A DNA stretch of 37,233 nt from contig CALLPK010000050.1 of assembly GCA_938015415.1 (NCBI GenBank), positions 1 to 37,233 on the forward strand, given 5' to 3'. A program made the translations under genes and the position numbers. Shown here in pieces: positions 17,471 to 25,756 of this stretch (positions are counted from its first letter, which is position 1; each line of letters opens with the position of its first letter). The DNA comes from an uncultured Saprospiraceae bacterium (GTDB lineage Bacteria; Bacteroidota; Bacteroidia; Chitinophagales; Saprospiraceae). The notes beneath the pieces were generated by a model. The model saw only the letters and a program-made list of their open reading frames with translations. It searched no databases and was not told the DNA's origin.

Positions 17471-17712
17471 GGAAGATACTTCTGATTGAAATATAAACGC
17501 TTGATGTATATGCTGTTAATCTGTAAAAACTATACCAACTTACCTATTTTCTTACATAAATCCATCTCAAATTGTGACAGCCAATTTCAGAATTATGTAA
17601 AAAAACATTATATTTATAATTCTGTATATCAGTTATTTAATAATTAAAATTATAAAAAAATACATTTCAAAACCGTAAGTACCCCGAACATATATAAAAG
17701 CAAAATTTCAAC

Positions 17713-17743
17713 TTGACAATACAAATTTTGTTAACTATATTTG
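17713..17743 (+). promoter_or_regulatory. Bacteroidota promoter of the ATPase gene
   Basis: TTG at 17713-17715 and TATATTTG at 17736-17743 are separated by 20 bp, which fits the Bacteroidota -33/-7 consensus (TTG, N19-21, TAnnTTTG). Transcription would start at about 17750, giving a leader of roughly 30 nt before the ATG at 17782. The -33 TTG is also the first codon of the longest open frame, which argues against that start. Confidence 0.75.
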
Positions 17744-17781
17744 TATCAACCATAAAATGGTTGTTAAAAACAAATCTATTT

Positions 17782-18927
17782 ATGAAAAACGTTGTGGGCC
17801 AGACACCCCGTGGAGCAGATTTTTTTCCTCGGGATGCCGTCATCAATAAAATTTACCGACGACTTGATGCCGGGAATCATATTTTTATGTCCGCACCCCG
17901 CCGGGCGGGTAAAACCGCGATCATGCGTTTTATGGAAGATAATCCCCGAAAAGGGTATGCATTTATCTATATCAGCGTAGAGGATGTTAACGATATGGAA
18001 GAATACTTTGAAATTCTTTCGGAAGAGATTGTCGAAAGTGCCGCCGTCAGTAAATTGGTCAAAGCCTCCAAGTCCGCAAAAAGTATTTTCAGTCGGTTTG
18101 CAGACCGGGTAAAAAAGGTCAAGGTGATGAATATTGAATTCGAAACAAATACCAAAGAAGTTCCTTTGTTTAGTGATGAATTTGAAGGTTTAATGAAAAA
18201 CCTGGATACCTCGGATTTTAAAATCATCCTGCTGATTGACGAATTCCCAATTGCTCTGGAACGGATCGAAAAAGATCTGGGGGTAAAAGAAGCTACGGAA
18301 TTTTTACACGTCAATCGAACCATACGACAACGCGCCAAACGTGGAATTCAGTTTGTCTACACCGGCTCTATTGGTCTGCCTAATATCGCCCGGCAACTCA
18401 ACGCCACCGCTACCATTAATGATCTGAGTGTCATTGAAGTTCCGGCCCTCAACCCGGGGCAAGCGAAAGCGTTTGCCACCAAGCTGCTAAAAACCTATAA
18501 GGTAAAAATGAAGGTGGAAGTCATCAACTACATGCTCGATCGATTAAAATGGCTAATGCCGTTTTTTATTCAGCTGATCGTCCAGATGATTATTGACGAA
18601 TACGAAGTGGAACAAAAACCGGTGACCAAAAAACTTGTTGACCTCGTCATTGAAAAAGCCAGCAATCATCGAAATAATATTTATTTTGAAAATTACTATA
18701 GTCGACTGAGCAAGTCTCTATCAAAAAACGAAGCAGAACTGGCAAAAAAGATTTTATCAGAAATTGCCAAAAAAGATGAATTACCGCTCCGTCAATTTTC
18801 CGAAAACGAAGAAGCCCTGGCCCTACTCGATATTCTCGAATTTGACGGCTACATAAATTCACACAACGACACCTATACTTTTAATTCGCCCATCCTGCAA
18901 TTATGGTGGCGAAAGCACGCAAATTGA
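17782..18927 (+). CDS. Archaeal-type P-loop ATPase with C-terminal winged-helix region
   Basis: A 381-residue ATP-binding protein resembling the archaeal-ATPase/STAND-like group common in Bacteroidota; no specific role is known. The ATG at 17782 is chosen because an upstream TTG frame start coincides with the promoter -33 box. The start NVVGQTPRGADFFPRD is followed by Walker A SAPRRAGKT (residues 37-45, Lys44), Walker B IILLIDEFP (about 148-156, Asp153 and Glu154), a sensor-like FVYTGSIGLPNIARQL and a helical second half. The C-terminus (LLDILEFDGYI, then FNSPILQLWWRKH) is the winged-helix-like tail seen in this family. No nuclease, protease or other effector domain is fused or adjacent, so a defence role is not supported here. 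It is flanked by AT-rich gaps and appears to be a single-gene unit. Confidence 0.85.
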   Translation: MKNVVGQTPRGADFFPRDAVINKIYRRLDAGNHIFMSAPRRAGKTAIMRFMEDNPRKGYAFIYISVEDVNDMEEYFEILSEEIVESAAVSKLVKASKSAKSIFSRFADRVKKVKVMNIEFETNTKEVPLFSDEFEGLMKNLDTSDFKIILLIDEFPIALERIEKDLGVKEATEFLHVNRTIRQRAKRGIQFVYTGSIGLPNIARQLNATATINDLSVIEVPALNPGQAKAFATKLLKTYKVKMKVEVINYMLDRLKWLMPFFIQLIVQMIIDEYEVEQKPVTKKLVDLVIEKASNHRNNIYFENYYSRLSKSLSKNEAELAKKILSEIAKKDELPLRQFSENEEALALLDILEFDGYINSHNDTYTFNSPILQLWWRKHAN

Positions 18928-18946
18928 TCATGTGATTATGCCGTTT

Positions 18947-18996
18947 GCTATTTGCTATTTGCTTCACTCGACCGTGTAAAGCAAATAGTAAATAGC
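18947..18996 (+). terminator. Hairpin after the ATPase gene
   Basis: An 18-nt arm at 18947-18964 and its complement at 18979-18996 differ at one position that can form G-U. The loop is about 14 nt. It starts 19 bp after the ATPase stop, but no T-run follows, so termination is plausible rather than certain. The arms are built of repeated GCTATTT words. Confidence 0.45.
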
Positions 18997-19152
18997 CTAG
19001 GGTGTTTAATCTACTCAGCAAGTGGGAAAAAATTCTTCTGTGAAATTTAATGGTTAAATCTCGATTTTATGAAAATTTCTTCTTAATAAAATTTTGTTAA
19101 TGAACAAAAAATTTCACGTTTCGACAAAGCCTCCGACCTTGAGCTTTTTTCC

Positions 19153-19308
19153 ATTCGGTGCCTTAATAAAATGTCTTAAACCGAATACTGTTTGAGCCAA
19201 GCAACTGTTGAATGAAAGATAAAAGACTAATAATCAACAAATTAAAAATAACAAACAGAACTTCAAAGCGAGTTTATTCGGTTTGACATTTTGTTAGAAG
19301 TGCCGAAT
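19153..19308. repeat. Imperfect inverted repeat of about 35 bp arms
   Basis: The left arm (19153-19187) begins ATTCGGTGCCTT and ends AAACCGAATA; the right arm (19275-19308) is its imperfect complement, sharing AAAATGTC and AAACCGAATA, with about 87 bp between. The whole gap 18997-19476 is AT-rich, with further small inverted words (AAAATTT / AAATTTT near 19048-19107), and holds no gene. A degenerate MITE or a structured RNA are both possible. Confidence 0.5.
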
Positions 19309-19476
19309 TCGAAAAATGCGACAGGCGGCAGATTTTTTTGTTTCGTTTTTTTTTCTGCAAAAAAAATGAACAGAAAGAATAAAAAAAGCTAAAATTTTGG
19401 AGCAAATTACATTGCAAAGGTACAGAAGTTTTTTATCTAAATTGAACCACTACCCAAAAGCCAAAAGCATTTTATC

Positions 19477-19896
19477 TTATTTACAATAAAAATACGTCAG
19501 CAGCACCGCCTTCGCCGTCCACAAAAAAGTCCGAATCCAGTTCGTATTTACCAGCTTCGTAATAATGACAGAATCGCTACCCGCACCCAATTGGTTATGT
19601 AGTGGTATTTGAATTAAAAAAGTACTCAACCAAATACCGGTCACCATCGCCAGCGCTACCGCTTCTACGGGCGCAAATCCACTCCGGTAGGCTAATAAAA
19701 TACTGATCGCCAACTCTGCTAACATCAACGGCATCACAATCACCGTAATTGACCGCGAATGATGCGCATGGAAATCAATAAATTTAGTAGAATCAATATA
19801 GTGGAAACTAGGATAGTGTACCAACTGAACAATCCAGATTAGTACAACGAGTCCCCAGGATATGAGCAATGCGGGAAGATGTAAAGGATGGAGCAT
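19477..19896 (-). CDS. Four-helix integral membrane protein, unknown
   Basis: A 139-residue membrane protein with four hydrophobic segments (about 8-28, 49-69, 77-97 and 116-136), no signal peptide and no recognised family. Conserved-looking features are VHYPSF after helix 1, FHAHHSRSITVIVMP with clustered histidines before helix 2, and QIPLHNQLG between helices 3 and 4. Such His-rich loops at membrane borders could bind heme or metal, but this is speculation. ATG start at 19896. The upstream gap (19897-20135 side is downstream of GH57) means it is transcribed in the same direction as the DUF3536 gene but 240 bp beyond it. It could be a small anthrone-oxygenase/DUF1772-like protein; I cannot confirm. 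Confidence 0.7.
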   Translation of the reverse strand: MLHPLHLPALLISWGLVVLIWIVQLVHYPSFHYIDSTKFIDFHAHHSRSITVIVMPLMLAELAISILLAYRSGFAPVEAVALAMVTGIWLSTFLIQIPLHNQLGAGSDSVIITKLVNTNWIRTFLWTAKAVLLTYFYCK

Positions 19897-20070
19897 GTGT
19901 TTATTTTTTCAAAAAATTTTAAAAATAGAAAAGGAAAATATCTGACTTTAGTTCAAATATTTTCCTTTTAAAAAAATAAACAGCATTTCAACTCTAAAAA
20001 GTGTTTAACAAATTTAAGGAGTAGCAGAGAGTTTAGTGCTCACTATCAACGTAATTTTACGATAGAGGGA

Positions 20071-20102
20071 AGCTAACTGGCCAACCAGCTAACTAGCCAA
20101 CA
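20071..20102. repeat. Two 16-bp tandem units
   Basis: AGCTAACTGGCCAACC (20071-20086) and AGCTAACTAGCCAACA (20087-20102) differ at two positions. Short intergenic direct repeat just downstream of the GH57 stop; no function suggested. Confidence 0.6.
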
Positions 20103-20135
20103 GGCATAAAGTAATGGATTTGCCAGGCCTCAAAT

Positions 20136-22568
20136 TTACACCTTCGACATCACCACAATTTCTCTACGGTATTTTAAGAGGTAGCCCAACTCGATAAACT
20201 TCTTTTTCCATTCATCGTCAGGGAAATTTCTTTTACCCTTACGGTATCCCCGGTGGATTTTCGCAAATAAATTCTGACTCTTCCAAATATTGGGATCAAA
20301 ACCCATTTTGTGAAGAGTCTCCAATATTTCGATGAGTAAACTTAATTCTTCTATCGGAATATCGGCATGCTCGATTTTACGAATTTCATAAAAAATTCGT
20401 TCTCCCGCTGCGAGTTTAAAGGCGTCAGAATTGTTCAGTGATATATCCCATTTTTTCAGTTCGCTGGACAACCGTTTCAGTTCAAAAATACTCAAATTAT
20501 CGTGCGTGAAAAAACGGTGAAGATCTGCGTTTACAATATATTGTACCACATTGTTATATGCTTTTGGAATCGGAATCCCACTTTGCAAAGTACTCGACAT
20601 CAATTGGTAATTGTCATTATAAATATTTCGGAAAGACTTCTCCGCTTTATCGAGATTTTGTTTAGTAATCTTTTTCAGAATTTTTCGTTTTTCATCCCGG
20701 AATAAATGTTGGAAAGAGTAAGTTTCCCGACCAAAGTATTCTTGCATAATGGCGATTACATCCCCAAGTTGATTTGCGTGGAAGGCTTTGGAAATTCGTT
20801 CCTCCATTTCCATAAAACGCTCCTTTGAAATGTCTAAAGAAACACTACTGATTATATTCTGTTGTCCTAAATAAAGTACGACAAAATTAAAGGGTTTTTC
20901 CGAATAAGTAACTTTGGATTTCATGATCGTTCGACCAAAGTTGAGGATTAATTGCCCCGCAGTTTCCCGCTTGAAATATTTACTTTTTGCGTGATAATTA
21001 AATAATTCCATCTCCTCTGGTTGCTGCTCAAAAAGAGAGGCTACCGCGTAGTGGATACCAGCACCTTCCAAATTGACGGTAGTGGGTAACACGTGGTTAA
21101 TATAACTAAAAGCACCATCGGAATAAACATTACTCTTCGCTTTGGATAACCGATGGACAAATCCGCCGTTTAAATCTATGCCTCCAACTTGCTTGGCGTA
21201 ATACAACACCCGGCAGGCATACTGCAAAATCTGGTTGGTTTCTAGTCCGCTGATTTCATCAAAAAACCAGCCACAACTGGAGAACATCAGTACGGCATTT
21301 CGCTGCATTTCTAAAAGTCGCATGGTCTGGACCTTTTCGTCAGGACTTAATTTATGCTTTTGGTGTTTTTTTAAAAAATTATCAACCACCTTATCGTTTC
21401 GATCCAGAAGAACTTCGATAAAATCGTTTCGGGCAGCCCACGGATCCCGTAATAATTTGCCAGCTTCTTCTTCGTAAATAGGAATGATTTCATCTCGCAA
21501 CCAGTTTAAACTTTCCCGAAGTTCCTTTCGCCAGGATTGCGTCCAACCGTGATTTCCACCCGTATTACAGCCACAGTCGCTGCGCCAGCGTTCTACCCCG
21601 TGCACACAACTCCACGAACTGTTGTCATGAATCTGGGCTTCGTATTCTGGTGGAAAAAGTTCTAAATAATATCCGTAGTTAATGATGGTCGCATCGTCAT
21701 GAGTCTTGAAATAATCAAGGCAGGAAGCTAGTGCCATTTCACCGTAGCGATGATGGTGACCGTAGCTTTCTCCATCGGTAGCAATGTGCGAAAGTTGGGG
21801 TTCGTCATTATCATCGAAAGGCTCCATCAAACGGTTCGCCAATGCTTGACCGTTGTTGAGGAGTTTATTGAAAGCGACATCCTGCGCTACGTTACCATCA
21901 TAAAAAAATAAGGCCATCGACCGGCCCGAAGGTAGATTCACTTTGTAAGGGCGTCGTACGTCAAAACCGTGTTGGTCTTTATTTTTCCAGTCGTGATCTC
22001 CAATCTTTCGAAAAGCTATGGCTTGTTGCGGAGCCAGAATGGTATATTTTATACCGTGCTTGGCCAGTACTTCCAACGTGTCGGTGTCCGCCGCCGTCTC
22101 CGCCAGCCACATCCCTTCCGGGTAGCGATTAAAACGGGACTCAAAATCACGGATCCCCCAAATGACTTGGGTTTCTTTGTCCCGGTCGTTGGCTAGGGGC
22201 ATAATCAAATGACTATGCACCTGAGCGATGGCCGAGCCGTGTCCTCCAAATTTTTTCTGACTGACGCGGTCTGCCTCCACGATTCTTTCGTGGGTCATGG
22301 GATCCGCTGATTTCATCCACGAAAGCAGGGTCGGACCAAAATTGAAATTTATATAAGTGTAGTTATTGGTAATCTTGGTAATAAACTGGTCTCCGTCTAT
22401 CAGTCGTGCGGCCGTGTTTGGCGCGTAACATTCAAAATTAATTCGTTCGTTCCAGTCGTGAAATGGCTGTGCAGATTCCTGCAATTCTACCGTTTCTAAC
22501 CAGGCATTTTCTCTGGGAGGTTGGTAAAAGTGCCCATGAATACATACATATTTGTTCTTTCCGGCCAT
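20136..22568 (-). CDS. GH57-like glycoside hydrolase with DUF3536
   Basis: An 810-residue cytoplasmic protein of the DUF3536-containing GH57 group. GH57 enzymes act on alpha-glucans (amylases, branching enzymes, 4-alpha-glucanotransferases), while the activity of the DUF3536 subgroup is not established to my knowledge. The N-terminus has the GH57 start HGHFYQPPREN (11-21). MWLAETAADTDTLEVL (153-168) carries the expected nucleophile region around Glu157, and ATDGESYGHHHRYGE (263-277) carries the expected acid/base Asp265. The C-terminal half (about 400-810) is DUF3536, mostly helical. ATG start at 22568; two TTTTAAGTGA copies lie immediately upstream and a -7-like TATCTTTG at 22732-22739. It is divergent from the PIG-L gene. 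A link to glycogen metabolism is inferred from the family only. Confidence 0.93.
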   Translation of the reverse strand: MAGKNKYVCIHGHFYQPPRENAWLETVELQESAQPFHDWNERINFECYAPNTAARLIDGDQFITKITNNYTYINFNFGPTLLSWMKSADPMTHERIVEADRVSQKKFGGHGSAIAQVHSHLIMPLANDRDKETQVIWGIRDFESRFNRYPEGMWLAETAADTDTLEVLAKHGIKYTILAPQQAIAFRKIGDHDWKNKDQHGFDVRRPYKVNLPSGRSMALFFYDGNVAQDVAFNKLLNNGQALANRLMEPFDDNDEPQLSHIATDGESYGHHHRYGEMALASCLDYFKTHDDATIINYGYYLELFPPEYEAQIHDNSSWSCVHGVERWRSDCGCNTGGNHGWTQSWRKELRESLNWLRDEIIPIYEEEAGKLLRDPWAARNDFIEVLLDRNDKVVDNFLKKHQKHKLSPDEKVQTMRLLEMQRNAVLMFSSCGWFFDEISGLETNQILQYACRVLYYAKQVGGIDLNGGFVHRLSKAKSNVYSDGAFSYINHVLPTTVNLEGAGIHYAVASLFEQQPEEMELFNYHAKSKYFKRETAGQLILNFGRTIMKSKVTYSEKPFNFVVLYLGQQNIISSVSLDISKERFMEMEERISKAFHANQLGDVIAIMQEYFGRETYSFQHLFRDEKRKILKKITKQNLDKAEKSFRNIYNDNYQLMSSTLQSGIPIPKAYNNVVQYIVNADLHRFFTHDNLSIFELKRLSSELKKWDISLNNSDAFKLAAGERIFYEIRKIEHADIPIEELSLLIEILETLHKMGFDPNIWKSQNLFAKIHRGYRKGKRNFPDDEWKKKFIELGYLLKYRREIVVMSKV

Positions 22569-22580
22569 GATCCAGTTAAA

Positions 22581-22600
22581 TTTTAAGTGATTTTAAGTGA
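22581..22600 (-). repeat. Direct repeat TTTTAAGTGA x2 in the GH57 leader
   Basis: Two identical 10-bp units, 22581-22590 and 22591-22600, start 13 bp before the ATG on the minus strand. They could be a repeated operator half-site or mere slippage. Confidence 0.5.
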
Positions 22601-22731
22601 CTGTTTTTATCTTTTTAAACCTTCTAACGCTGGTCGTTATTCGTTTAAATAGTTGACAGTCAATAATTTGTATTATTTGGTGTGTATCGGCAGAGAGCGC
22701 CAGTAGGAATAAGAAGTGTTCCCTATGACTA

Positions 22732-22739
22732 CAAAGATA
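22732..22739 (-). promoter_or_regulatory. Putative -7 element of the GH57 gene (TATCTTTG)
   Basis: CAAAGATA on the plus strand equals TATCTTTG on the minus strand, matching TAnnTTTG. No TTG is found 19-21 bp upstream, so the call rests on the -7 word and its location in a divergent intergenic region. The implied leader is about 155 nt. Confidence 0.4.
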
Positions 22740-22962
22740 CAAATGTTCTGACGTTTTTGGACATAATTCTTCTTGCTGAATTTGGTACTGTCAGATAGTA
22801 ATACGGGAATTTTAGCGGGTGGTTGCTATTTTTATGGTCTACCCTGGAACAGATTATCCTAAAAATAAACTTACTATCCTTTAAATTGGTTATTTTTCGC
22901 AACCTTTGGTATTGAATAACGCCATTGCTCAAACAACTTCTTTTTCTCAAAATTATAGATTT

Positions 22963-25467
22963 ATGTTTTTTTCGTTTAAAAAAATAATACTGGCCAGTAT
23001 CTGCCTAATCACATTTGGAGGATTGACAGCTCAAAAACCGGCGACCGCCACGGCTGCGGATATTCACGACGATATCAAGCGACTTAATGTGCTGGCCTCG
23101 GCACTTTTTGTAGCTGCGCACCCCGATGATGAAAATACAAGAATGATCTCCTGGCTTTCTAATAAAATGCTCGCTAGAACGGCTTACCTCTCTTTGACCC
23201 GTGGCGATGGTGGACAGAACCTGATCGGAACAGAATTAGCAGAATTACTCGGTGTTATGCGAACCCAGGAATTATTGATGGCTCGCTCAATTGACGGTGG
23301 ACAACAGTTCTTCACCAGGGCTACTGATTTTGGTTATTCTAAAAATCCGGATGAAACCCTGAAAATTTGGAACAAAGACGAAGTGCTCTCGGATGTGGTC
23401 TGGACGATCCGAAATTTTCAACCCGATATCATTATCAATCGTTTTGATCATAAATCTGCCGGGAAAACCCATGGACACCATACTTCTTCTGCGATTCTTT
23501 CTTACGAAGCTTTTGATCTGGTGGGTGATCCTAAAGCCTATCCCGAGCAACTTAAATACGTGAATCCCTGGCAGCCCAGAAGATTATTCTGGAATACCTC
23601 CTGGTGGTTTTATGGTAGTCGGGAAAATTTTGCGAAAGCAGATAAATCCAGTTTAGTTAGTGTGGATATTGGTGCTTATTATCCTTTAAAAGGAAAATCG
23701 AATAACGAAATCGCCGCTGAAAGTCGGTCCATGCACAAATGCCAGGGAATGGGGTCTACACCCACCCGTGGCTCCATGCAAGAGTACCTGGAATTTTTAA
23801 AAGGAGATAAACCAACGGATAAAGAAAATCCATTTGCTGGGATTAATACAACCTGGTCCCGCTTAAAAGGTGGAGCAGTTATCGGAAAACTAATAGAGAA
23901 TATCGGAAAAAATTTCGATTACGAAAATCCTCAATACAGTGTACCGGATTTAGTAAAGGCCTACACCATGACGGAAGCCTTGCCGGATAGCTACTGGAAA
24001 AAAGTAAAGATGGAAGATATTCAAAACGTAATTTACGATTGCCTGGGTATGTTTTTGGATGCTACGGCAGCTGATTTTTCTGCGACGCCCGGAGAAAATA
24101 CGGAACTGAAAATCGAAGCGATTACCAGAACAGGTAGTAACATCGTTTTAAAATCTATTGATTATTTACCTCTGGCAATGGATACGTTAATTAACGCAAC
24201 TTTAGCACCTAATGAGGCAATGGTTTTTAATAAAAAAATTACATTCCCCAAAAGTTTGAGTTTTACCAATCCTTATTGGTTGACCGAAAAAGGTTCTTAC
24301 GGAATGTATAAAGTAACGGATCAAAAATTAATCGGTTTTGCGGAAACACCCAGAGCGCTACGGGTACGATTTAATTTTGAAATCAACAAAAGATCTTTTT
24401 CTTTTGATCGGGATATCGTTTACAAAAAAACAGATCCAGTAAAGGGAGAGGTGTATCGTCCCTTCGAAATTACGCCTCCCGTTTTTACGAATATTACCAA
24501 TAAAGTATTTGTTTTTCCGGATCAGAAAGGTCGTTCGGTTGAGGTATTGGTCAAAGCAGGGCGCAACAATTTAAAGGGAACCTTAAAACTAGCATATCCT
24601 GAAAACTGGAAAATTGAACCAGCCAGTATCAACTTTGACCTTGCCCAAAAAGGAGAGGAAGAGACCTTTAGCTTTATGTTATTCCCACCAGAAGGACAAA
24701 ACGTTGGACTCATCAGTCCCATCGCTACGGTCGACGGAAAATCTTATACAAAAGGTATCAACGTCATTGACTACGATCATATCCCCATACAAACAGTTTT
24801 TCAAAATGAGGAGGCAAAAGTGGTAAAAATTGATCTCAAAAAAGCAGGTGACCGGATCGGGTATATTATGGGTGCCGGAGACAAAATTCCGGAAAGCCTG
24901 GAACAAATCGGCTATCGGGTTGATCTACTGGAAGATAAAGATATTCGGGTAGGTAACCTGAAGAAATACGATGCGGTGATTGTCGGTATTCGTGCCTATA
25001 ATACCAACGAAAGAATCAAATTCCAACAACCCAGATTGATGGAATACGTAGAAAATGGCGGTACGGTGATCGTCCAGTATAACACCGCGCACCGACTTAA
25101 AACAAAAGATTTAGGCCCTTTTCCGTTTTCACTTTCGCGTAAGCGGGTATCCACCGAAGAAGCCGAGGTAAGGATTTTAAAGCCGGATCATTCGGTGATT
25201 AATTATCCAAATAAAATTACACAGGCAGATTTTGACAACTGGGTGCAAGAACGTGGCTTGTACTTTCCGGACGAATGGGATGAGCACTACGAAGCCATCT
25301 TATCCAGTAACGATCCGGGTGAACCCGCCAACGATGGTGGTCTGCTGGTCGCAAAACACGGGGAGGGATATTTCATATACAGCGGTTATTCCTGGTTTCG
25401 AGAATTGCCTGCTGGCGTTCCCGGCGCCTACCGATTATTTGCCAACCTGATTTCTATTGGTAAATAA
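22963..25467 (+). CDS. Secreted PIG-L family deacetylase, multidomain
   Basis: An 834-residue exported protein. The ATG at 22963 is preferred over a TTG at 22906 because a signal peptide (FFSFKKIILASICLITFGGL, then TAQ) follows it directly. The PIG-L/LmbE zinc-deacetylase domain spans about 35-290, with AHPDDE (52-57; His53, Asp55, Asp56) and a second His cluster HGHH (170-173); family members remove N-acetyl groups from GlcNAc-type substrates. A central beta-rich region (about 365-620) contains an NEW-like pattern (VFVFPDQKGRSVEVLVKAGR, then KLAYPENWKIEP). The C-terminal part (about 640-834) has a flavodoxin/GATase-1-like look: RIGYIMGAGDKIPESLEQIG, KKYDAVIVGIRAYNT and GGTVIVQYNT. This multidomain arrangement is common in Bacteroidota PIG-L proteins; substrate unknown. 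Confidence 0.9.
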   Translation: MFFSFKKIILASICLITFGGLTAQKPATATAADIHDDIKRLNVLASALFVAAHPDDENTRMISWLSNKMLARTAYLSLTRGDGGQNLIGTELAELLGVMRTQELLMARSIDGGQQFFTRATDFGYSKNPDETLKIWNKDEVLSDVVWTIRNFQPDIIINRFDHKSAGKTHGHHTSSAILSYEAFDLVGDPKAYPEQLKYVNPWQPRRLFWNTSWWFYGSRENFAKADKSSLVSVDIGAYYPLKGKSNNEIAAESRSMHKCQGMGSTPTRGSMQEYLEFLKGDKPTDKENPFAGINTTWSRLKGGAVIGKLIENIGKNFDYENPQYSVPDLVKAYTMTEALPDSYWKKVKMEDIQNVIYDCLGMFLDATAADFSATPGENTELKIEAITRTGSNIVLKSIDYLPLAMDTLINATLAPNEAMVFNKKITFPKSLSFTNPYWLTEKGSYGMYKVTDQKLIGFAETPRALRVRFNFEINKRSFSFDRDIVYKKTDPVKGEVYRPFEITPPVFTNITNKVFVFPDQKGRSVEVLVKAGRNNLKGTLKLAYPENWKIEPASINFDLAQKGEEETFSFMLFPPEGQNVGLISPIATVDGKSYTKGINVIDYDHIPIQTVFQNEEAKVVKIDLKKAGDRIGYIMGAGDKIPESLEQIGYRVDLLEDKDIRVGNLKKYDAVIVGIRAYNTNERIKFQQPRLMEYVENGGTVIVQYNTAHRLKTKDLGPFPFSLSRKRVSTEEAEVRILKPDHSVINYPNKITQADFDNWVQERGLYFPDEWDEHYEAILSSNDPGEPANDGGLLVAKHGEGYFIYSGYSWFRELPAGVPGAYRLFANLISIGK

Positions 25468-25508
25468 TTATAAACACGTGCTAAAATAATTTTTTTAATT
25501 AAAAGATT

Positions 25509-25541
25509 TATACGAAAGAAGGTCTCTGCACCTCTGCGAGA
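25509..25541 (+). repeat. Dispersed CTCTGCG repeat, copy upstream of the symporter operon
   Basis: This 33-bp word (TATACGAAAGAAGG, then TCTCTGCACCTCTGCGAGA) recurs at 27607-27639 with only two differences, so the two copies bracket the microprotein-symporter unit in direct orientation. A more distant copy is at 9515-9550. Confidence 0.7.
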
Positions 25542-25570
25542 AATAGATTCTTTACAATAAATTAATTAAC

Positions 25571-25594
25571 GATTCAACGATTCAACGATTCAAC
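25571..25594 (+). repeat. GATTCAAC tandem repeat x3
   Basis: Three perfect 8-bp units, 25571-25578, 25579-25586 and 25587-25594, lie 25 bp upstream of the microprotein ATG. Copy-number change here could alter promoter or leader spacing. Confidence 0.75.
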
Positions 25595-25618
25595 ATCTCA
25601 AAATTTCAACAATAAAAA

Positions 25619-25738
25619 ATGCAAGACGACGAACAGCCACCATTCCTAAATTCCTGGAATCAGATTTACGCCATGGTATTAATTATTCACACGGTACTGA
25701 TTTTTTTATTCTACCTGTTTACGAAGGCGCACGCCTAA
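25619..25738 (+). CDS. 39-residue single-pass membrane microprotein
   Basis: ATG at 25619 and TAA at 25736-25738 encode 39 residues: an acidic, proline-containing start (MQDDEQPPFLNSWNQIYAMV) and one transmembrane segment (about residues 18-35, VLIIHTVLIFLFYLFT) ending in TKAHA. Its stop is 18 bp before the symporter ATG, so they are almost surely co-translated. Small partners next to SSS transporters are known in other lineages (for example DUF485 with ActP, DUF997 with PanF, DUF3311), and this could be an analogous subunit. It does not match those by motif as far as I can tell. Function inferred from context only. Confidence 0.72.
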   Translation: MQDDEQPPFLNSWNQIYAMVLIIHTVLIFLFYLFTKAHA

Positions 25739-25756
25739 ACCTCAAAACATCCTCTT

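Noticed and set aside
17782-18927. Anti-phage defence ATPase system
   Set aside because: No nuclease, protease, reverse transcriptase, toxin or sensor gene is adjacent, so the ATPase alone does not support a defence call.
22729-22950. Minus-strand frame of 73 codons between the GH57 and PIG-L genes
   Set aside because: It overlaps the start region of the PIG-L gene and the divergent promoter DNA, has no domain and no coding character.
25571-25594. CRISPR-like array near the GATTCAAC repeats
   Set aside because: Units are 8 bp with no spacers, and no cas genes are in the window.
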